DNA from: Nodosilinea sp. P-1105 | Lineage (GTDB): Bacteria > Cyanobacteriota > Cyanobacteriia > Phormidesmidales > Phormidesmidaceae | NCBI RefSeq assembly: GCF_012911975.1 | Contig: NZ_SMDQ01000011.1 | Span: forward strand, 58,192 to 122,191 | Reading direction: 5' to 3' | Length of the DNA stretch: 64,000 nt | Shown: piece by piece, positions 62,001 to 64,000 of the stretch | Position numbering within the stretch: the first letter of the stretch is position 1 | How the letters are laid out: each line of letters starts with the position of its first letter | Made by a program: the position numbers and the translations under genes | The notes under the pieces: model-generated | Database searches by the model: none | The model's input: the letters and a program-made list of their open reading frames with translations, nothing else | What the model was told of the DNA's origin: nothing

Positions 62001-62333
62001 CAGCTCGATGGGCAGCAGTCTGACGCCTTTGGCTCATTGTTGAGCTTTACCCAGGCCCAAAACATTCCCATCGTGTTTATTAACACCCCACTGACCGACG
62101 AATATCTAGACGACTATCGCCAAGAGGCTGAGGCGCAGTTTTTGCAGCATATGCTGCGACTGTCTACCCGTGAATCTGGATTTCTGTTTCGAGACTTTGG
62201 CGACTTGTGGCCGACTCGCTATGATTACTTCTCAGACCCGAGCCACCTAAATCGCTATGGGGCTTATCAAGTGTCTAATCAACTCGCCCAGGATCCTTTA
62301 ATTGCCTGGCCTAAGTCCTCCCCACAGCCCTAG
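59037..62333 (+). CDS. Four-repeat cytoplasmic region, transmembrane helix and SGNH hydrolase-like domain
   Basis: The 1098-residue protein has three parts. Residues about 10-545 hold four tandem copies of an unnamed domain of 90-150 residues. Their common features are a GDPEAIAWYLSETL-like helix, a LHVLCE/LWILCE/LHLVCQ/LHVMVD strand, and an LYSRRTGEQ.PDW/VIYGQGS/RIYGRRSGQL-like end. A membrane helix follows at 626-648. The C-terminal part, from about 750, is an SGNH/DUF1574-like domain: G770-S-S772 in VLIVGSSRALRG, ASN in FNFGINGATAQ, and D1067-P-S-H1070 for the triad. The SGNH part should face the periplasm. The MBOAT gene follows after two bases, so the protein probably works with it in O-acylation of a glycan. 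The start is ATG 59037; a TTG at 59022 is possible. Confidence 0.82.
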   Translation: MPVPVSKPPETLNVAAANVLDWLKDSMGIPMAELHTKLRGNILHVLCETSEPLDQSAVLLKLVRTLLDADGHSLVQQHHPQVYQLYLYSRRTGEQHPDWTAPIYLNRLERHLAQLVLEHQDEKDTRAAQSLLERYMQDKADLSDQGQGSHNAMVLSNLSLARKGDPEAIAWYLSETLSALDVGVWVSIKAIPGTARLHRMAIGSDDLVATETLQDLSVPQVDTDADDDPADSPGLAAGPESETTDAGAIAPDTNIPRLWILCEATYSPDPSLIARPTAERLRQLQLTQFKDAVLLLQVRGESKPDWSLRIDLTPPEEMLREWGRWGDVDAIARLLSVNLESWHLGVDAEAADTTLHLVCQPQSGDHDTQQMEGIEAKDQVVAAITSTLDTLAPQGLHRAVIYGQGSTDAPPHWVHYLDLPAAEHAALADAPEYLGQIGDLPALAFLLTRLLNPNLDDRLATGGLRVQLLLRDQLLHVMVDSPVTPHRRLVAPPIKAYLMDLSPSGIEGVRIYGRRSGQLQPAWSYGKDFFDDRPRLVPESTPEFTASDAYVNELLVRPDGPGVHGPVVKGDLATDLEDDEDLALGAWVADWVDQGRHLLVQSHLFTSQDPEAVVESVSTPSIADGVKIAVVWAAVGILATLQIDWLLGQVLSPPTNPAKADPIVETSVDQAGQEAPRSEFEEDLAQLTWPGQNGAEPGGFGDRPAEERFTSVDGETITLATSPDQPMVAIDQLVAQAPYDTFNSQQLNEKVALYNQRLEQSGPPDVLIVGSSRALRGVDPAALRQELAAMGHSNLSVFNFGINGATAQVVDLVIRQVLKPDQQPQLIIWADGARAFNSGRVDVTYDAIVASPGYRELLARRADDLATDPTVDAAEASELLSNGQAADSLPNSYVAMDTWMSEQLANLSAVHGERSRLKTWLQDRLIAMTPSFASTANLPEEALDAPIPEGSVIDYDGFLPLSVRFNPATYYQNYARVSGRYDGDYDSFQLDGQQSDAFGSLLSFTQAQNIPIVFINTPLTDEYLDDYRQEAEAQFLQHMLRLSTRESGFLFRDFGDLWPTRYDYFSDPSHLNRYGAYQVSNQLAQDPLIAWPKSSPQP

Positions 62334-62335
62334 CC

Positions 62336-63823
62336 ATGACCCTGCCTTCTATCGCCTACGCTTTATTTCTGTTGAGCGTTGTTGGTATATTTTGGGCGCT
62401 GGAATCTCTCCAAGCACGCCTCTGGCTGCTGGTGATTGCCAGCCTGATTTTTTATGCTTCGTTGCAAGTCCAATTTTTGCTGCTGATCGTTGCTCTAATG
62501 TTGGCAACGTTTTTTATTGGCAATGCCCTGGCTGCGCCTTTAGACTGGCGCATACCCAACCAACGGTGGCAATTAGCTGAACGCGGCTGGAACCAGCGCC
62601 GTACTCAGCTACTGTGGCTGGGCATTGGCATCAATGTGGTCCTGCTGCTGGGGTTTAAGTACCTGGAAGGGATTTTGCAGCTGATTGGCCTGGGAGACTG
62701 GCTGACCACCGAAGCTGGAGGCACCTTTACGCGGGTCGTCATGCCTTTGGGGCTGAGTTTCTTTGTATTTGAGTGCATCGCCTATCTGGTGGATGTGTAT
62801 CGGGGCTCCCCGGCGGCGCTTAACTTTGCTGATTTTGCCGCCTACAAGCTATATTTTCCGAAGCTGATTTCTGGCCCCATTACCCGCTTTCACCCCTTTA
62901 TTGACCAAGTCGAGCAGCAAAAAGCCCCAGAGCTCAGTACGGCGGTGGAAGGACTGTGGTTAATTGCCTATGGGGCGATGAAAAAGCTGCTGTTTGCCGA
63001 CCACATTGCAATTTTGGTAAACCTCAGCTTTGAGAACTTGGAGCGAGCGGGCAGTGCCGATATTTGGCTGGCCACCTTTGCCTATGGCTTGCAGCTGTAC
63101 ATCGACTTTAGTGCCTATGTGAATATTGCCCGGGGCAGCGCTTTGTTGATGGGCATTACCCTCCCCAAAAACTTTGATTTTCCCTACTTCACCACCAGCC
63201 TGGCTGACTTTTGGCGGCGTTGGCACATGACCTTAGGGGACTGGCTACGCAACTATCTTTACTTTCCCCTGGGAGGATCACGTCGAGGGCTAGCCCGCAC
63301 CTGTGTCAACTTGATGATAGTGATGCTGCTGGCCGGGATCTGGCATGGCAATAACTGGGGCTTTTTAATCTGGGGGGGGCTGCATGGGGCGGGGCTGGTG
63401 ATCCATCGTCTGACCCAAACCGTGGGCAAGACTTTGCCAGCATTGCACAAGTTTTGGTTGAGTGGACCCGGCATCTTGGTCGGCTGGGGGCTCACCCAAG
63501 GGCTAGTCTTCTTTAGCTGGCTGTTTTTCCGGCTACCAGCTCCCCGGCAGTTTAATCTGGCTTTGCAGCGGTTCTGGGGTACCCCAGCTGATGCCCAGTT
63601 TAGCCAACTTGTTTATCGAGAGTCCCTAGGCTTTACCTTCGGCGAACTGATGCTGATGCTTTGGGGGGTTGTGGGGTTGATGGCTCTGTCCTATGCCTTC
63701 AAGCGAGGCCTGAAGCTAGAGCTGGGTTGGCCAGTCAAGCTCTTGTTGGTGCCCCTATTTAGTCTCTTAGCCTGGCTTTTGGCCCCTGCAGAAACCCTGC
63801 CTTACATTTATTTTGACTTTTAG
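62336..63823 (+). CDS. MBOAT family O-acyltransferase (AlgI-like)
   Basis: The 495-residue membrane protein belongs to the MBOAT family. It starts with hydrophobic helices after MTLPSIAYALFLLSVV and continues with the core pattern LPKNFDFPYFTTSLADFWRRWHMTLGDWLRNYLYFPLGGSRRG. It contains the catalytic His in LLAGIWHGNNWGFLIWGGLHG. AlgI/PatA-type members move acetyl (or other acyl) groups across the membrane to a periplasmic SGNH partner, which transfers them to polysaccharide or peptidoglycan. Here the partner is encoded two bases upstream, and translation is probably coupled. The gene is complete. The acceptor polymer is not known. Confidence 0.93.
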   Translation: MTLPSIAYALFLLSVVGIFWALESLQARLWLLVIASLIFYASLQVQFLLLIVALMLATFFIGNALAAPLDWRIPNQRWQLAERGWNQRRTQLLWLGIGINVVLLLGFKYLEGILQLIGLGDWLTTEAGGTFTRVVMPLGLSFFVFECIAYLVDVYRGSPAALNFADFAAYKLYFPKLISGPITRFHPFIDQVEQQKAPELSTAVEGLWLIAYGAMKKLLFADHIAILVNLSFENLERAGSADIWLATFAYGLQLYIDFSAYVNIARGSALLMGITLPKNFDFPYFTTSLADFWRRWHMTLGDWLRNYLYFPLGGSRRGLARTCVNLMIVMLLAGIWHGNNWGFLIWGGLHGAGLVIHRLTQTVGKTLPALHKFWLSGPGILVGWGLTQGLVFFSWLFFRLPAPRQFNLALQRFWGTPADAQFSQLVYRESLGFTFGELMLMLWGVVGLMALSYAFKRGLKLELGWPVKLLLVPLFSLLAWLLAPAETLPYIYFDF

Positions 63824-63841
63824 GCACGTCTGGATAGCGAC

Positions 63842-63922
63842 AGATCCCAGGAGATCCCAGGGTGCTCCGAAAATCATAACTATCATCCCAAGACCCCTGG
63901 GATCTTGGCATACTGTACCGAT
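63842..63922. repeat. Dispersed palindromic repeat, family A copy 3
   Basis: Arms AGATCCCAGG (63842-63851) and CCTGGGATCT (63896-63905) are followed by TGGCATAC and TGTACCGATGCT, as in copy 1 (9759-9862). A short internal duplication GAGATCCCAGGG follows the left arm. The copy begins 18 bases after the MBOAT stop codon, so it may act as a terminator. Confidence 0.8.
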
Positions 63923-64000
63923 GCTTAACGGGTGACAACGTACCTAGAGAGCTTGCTGCATCAGGGATAGAGCATAGAAACCTCGCTGAAAATAGAGTTG

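Overview
The window looks like a chromosomal segment of a filamentous or Leptolyngbya/Nodosilinea-like cyanobacterium. I infer this from an nblA phycobilisome-degradation gene, a Yfr1 small RNA lying between guaB3 and trxA (a cyanobacterial arrangement), many copies of the HIP1 octamer GCGATCGC, a VKOR-thioredoxin fusion, and several cyanobacteria-restricted families. Species cannot be assigned from sequence alone.

Layout. 1-10.5 kb: a partial gene end, a GH13 glucosidase, a TolC-type outer-membrane protein, a PDZ/radical-SAM protein with UppP upstream, a DUF3120 membrane protein, an FHA-adenylate cyclase, a VKOR-Trx oxidoreductase and a PD-(D/E)XK-like protein. 10.6-19.2 kb: purL, purF, a Tat/lipobox Rieske protein, a cyclophilin, a small DMT transporter, an M48 protease whose 3' end runs into tRNA-Leu(CAA), and metK. 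19.3-22.3 kb: a graveyard of defence and toxin-antitoxin genes. It holds a gutted DNA methyltransferase split by an intact TA pair, a RelE/HigB-like toxin with an in-frame stop, a truncated PIN toxin, and a DarT/DarG pair in which both genes have internal deletions. 22.3-34 kb: a CPA1 antiporter, a small membrane protein and an MFS transporter in a row, an ABM-domain membrane protein, a K+ channel, an M3 oligopeptidase, a TPR Ser/Thr kinase, a transglutaminase-like protein and a zinc-ribbon protein. 34-45 kb: cytosine deaminase-like amidohydrolase, a pseudokinase-like protein with a proline-rich tail, a small coiled-coil protein, an ABC1/UbiB kinase with a PP2C phosphatase, a palindromic MITE-like element, nblA, a tandem USP, and a second Ser/Thr kinase. 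45-55 kb: anmK, a TrkA/KtrA-type protein, guaB3, Yfr1, trxA, a candidate structured RNA, a LOG protein, a third Ser/Thr kinase, and a HerA-like ATPase. 55-64 kb: ppc, then a translationally coupled pair made of a four-repeat/TM/SGNH protein and an MBOAT O-acyltransferase.

How parts fit together. The three Ser/Thr kinases, the PP2C phosphatase, the pseudokinase-like protein, the FHA-cyclase and the USP form a signalling-rich region, although they are not one operon. purL, purF and guaB3 belong to purine metabolism; trxA, VKOR-Trx and the Rieske protein to redox; the K+ channel, TrkA-type protein and antiporter to ion balance; UppP and anmK to envelope precursor recycling. The SGNH-MBOAT pair is the best candidate for an incompletely described system: a probable envelope glycan O-acylation module with an unusual cytoplasmic repeat region. 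Non-coding DNA contains several dispersed repeat families, given as separate entries.
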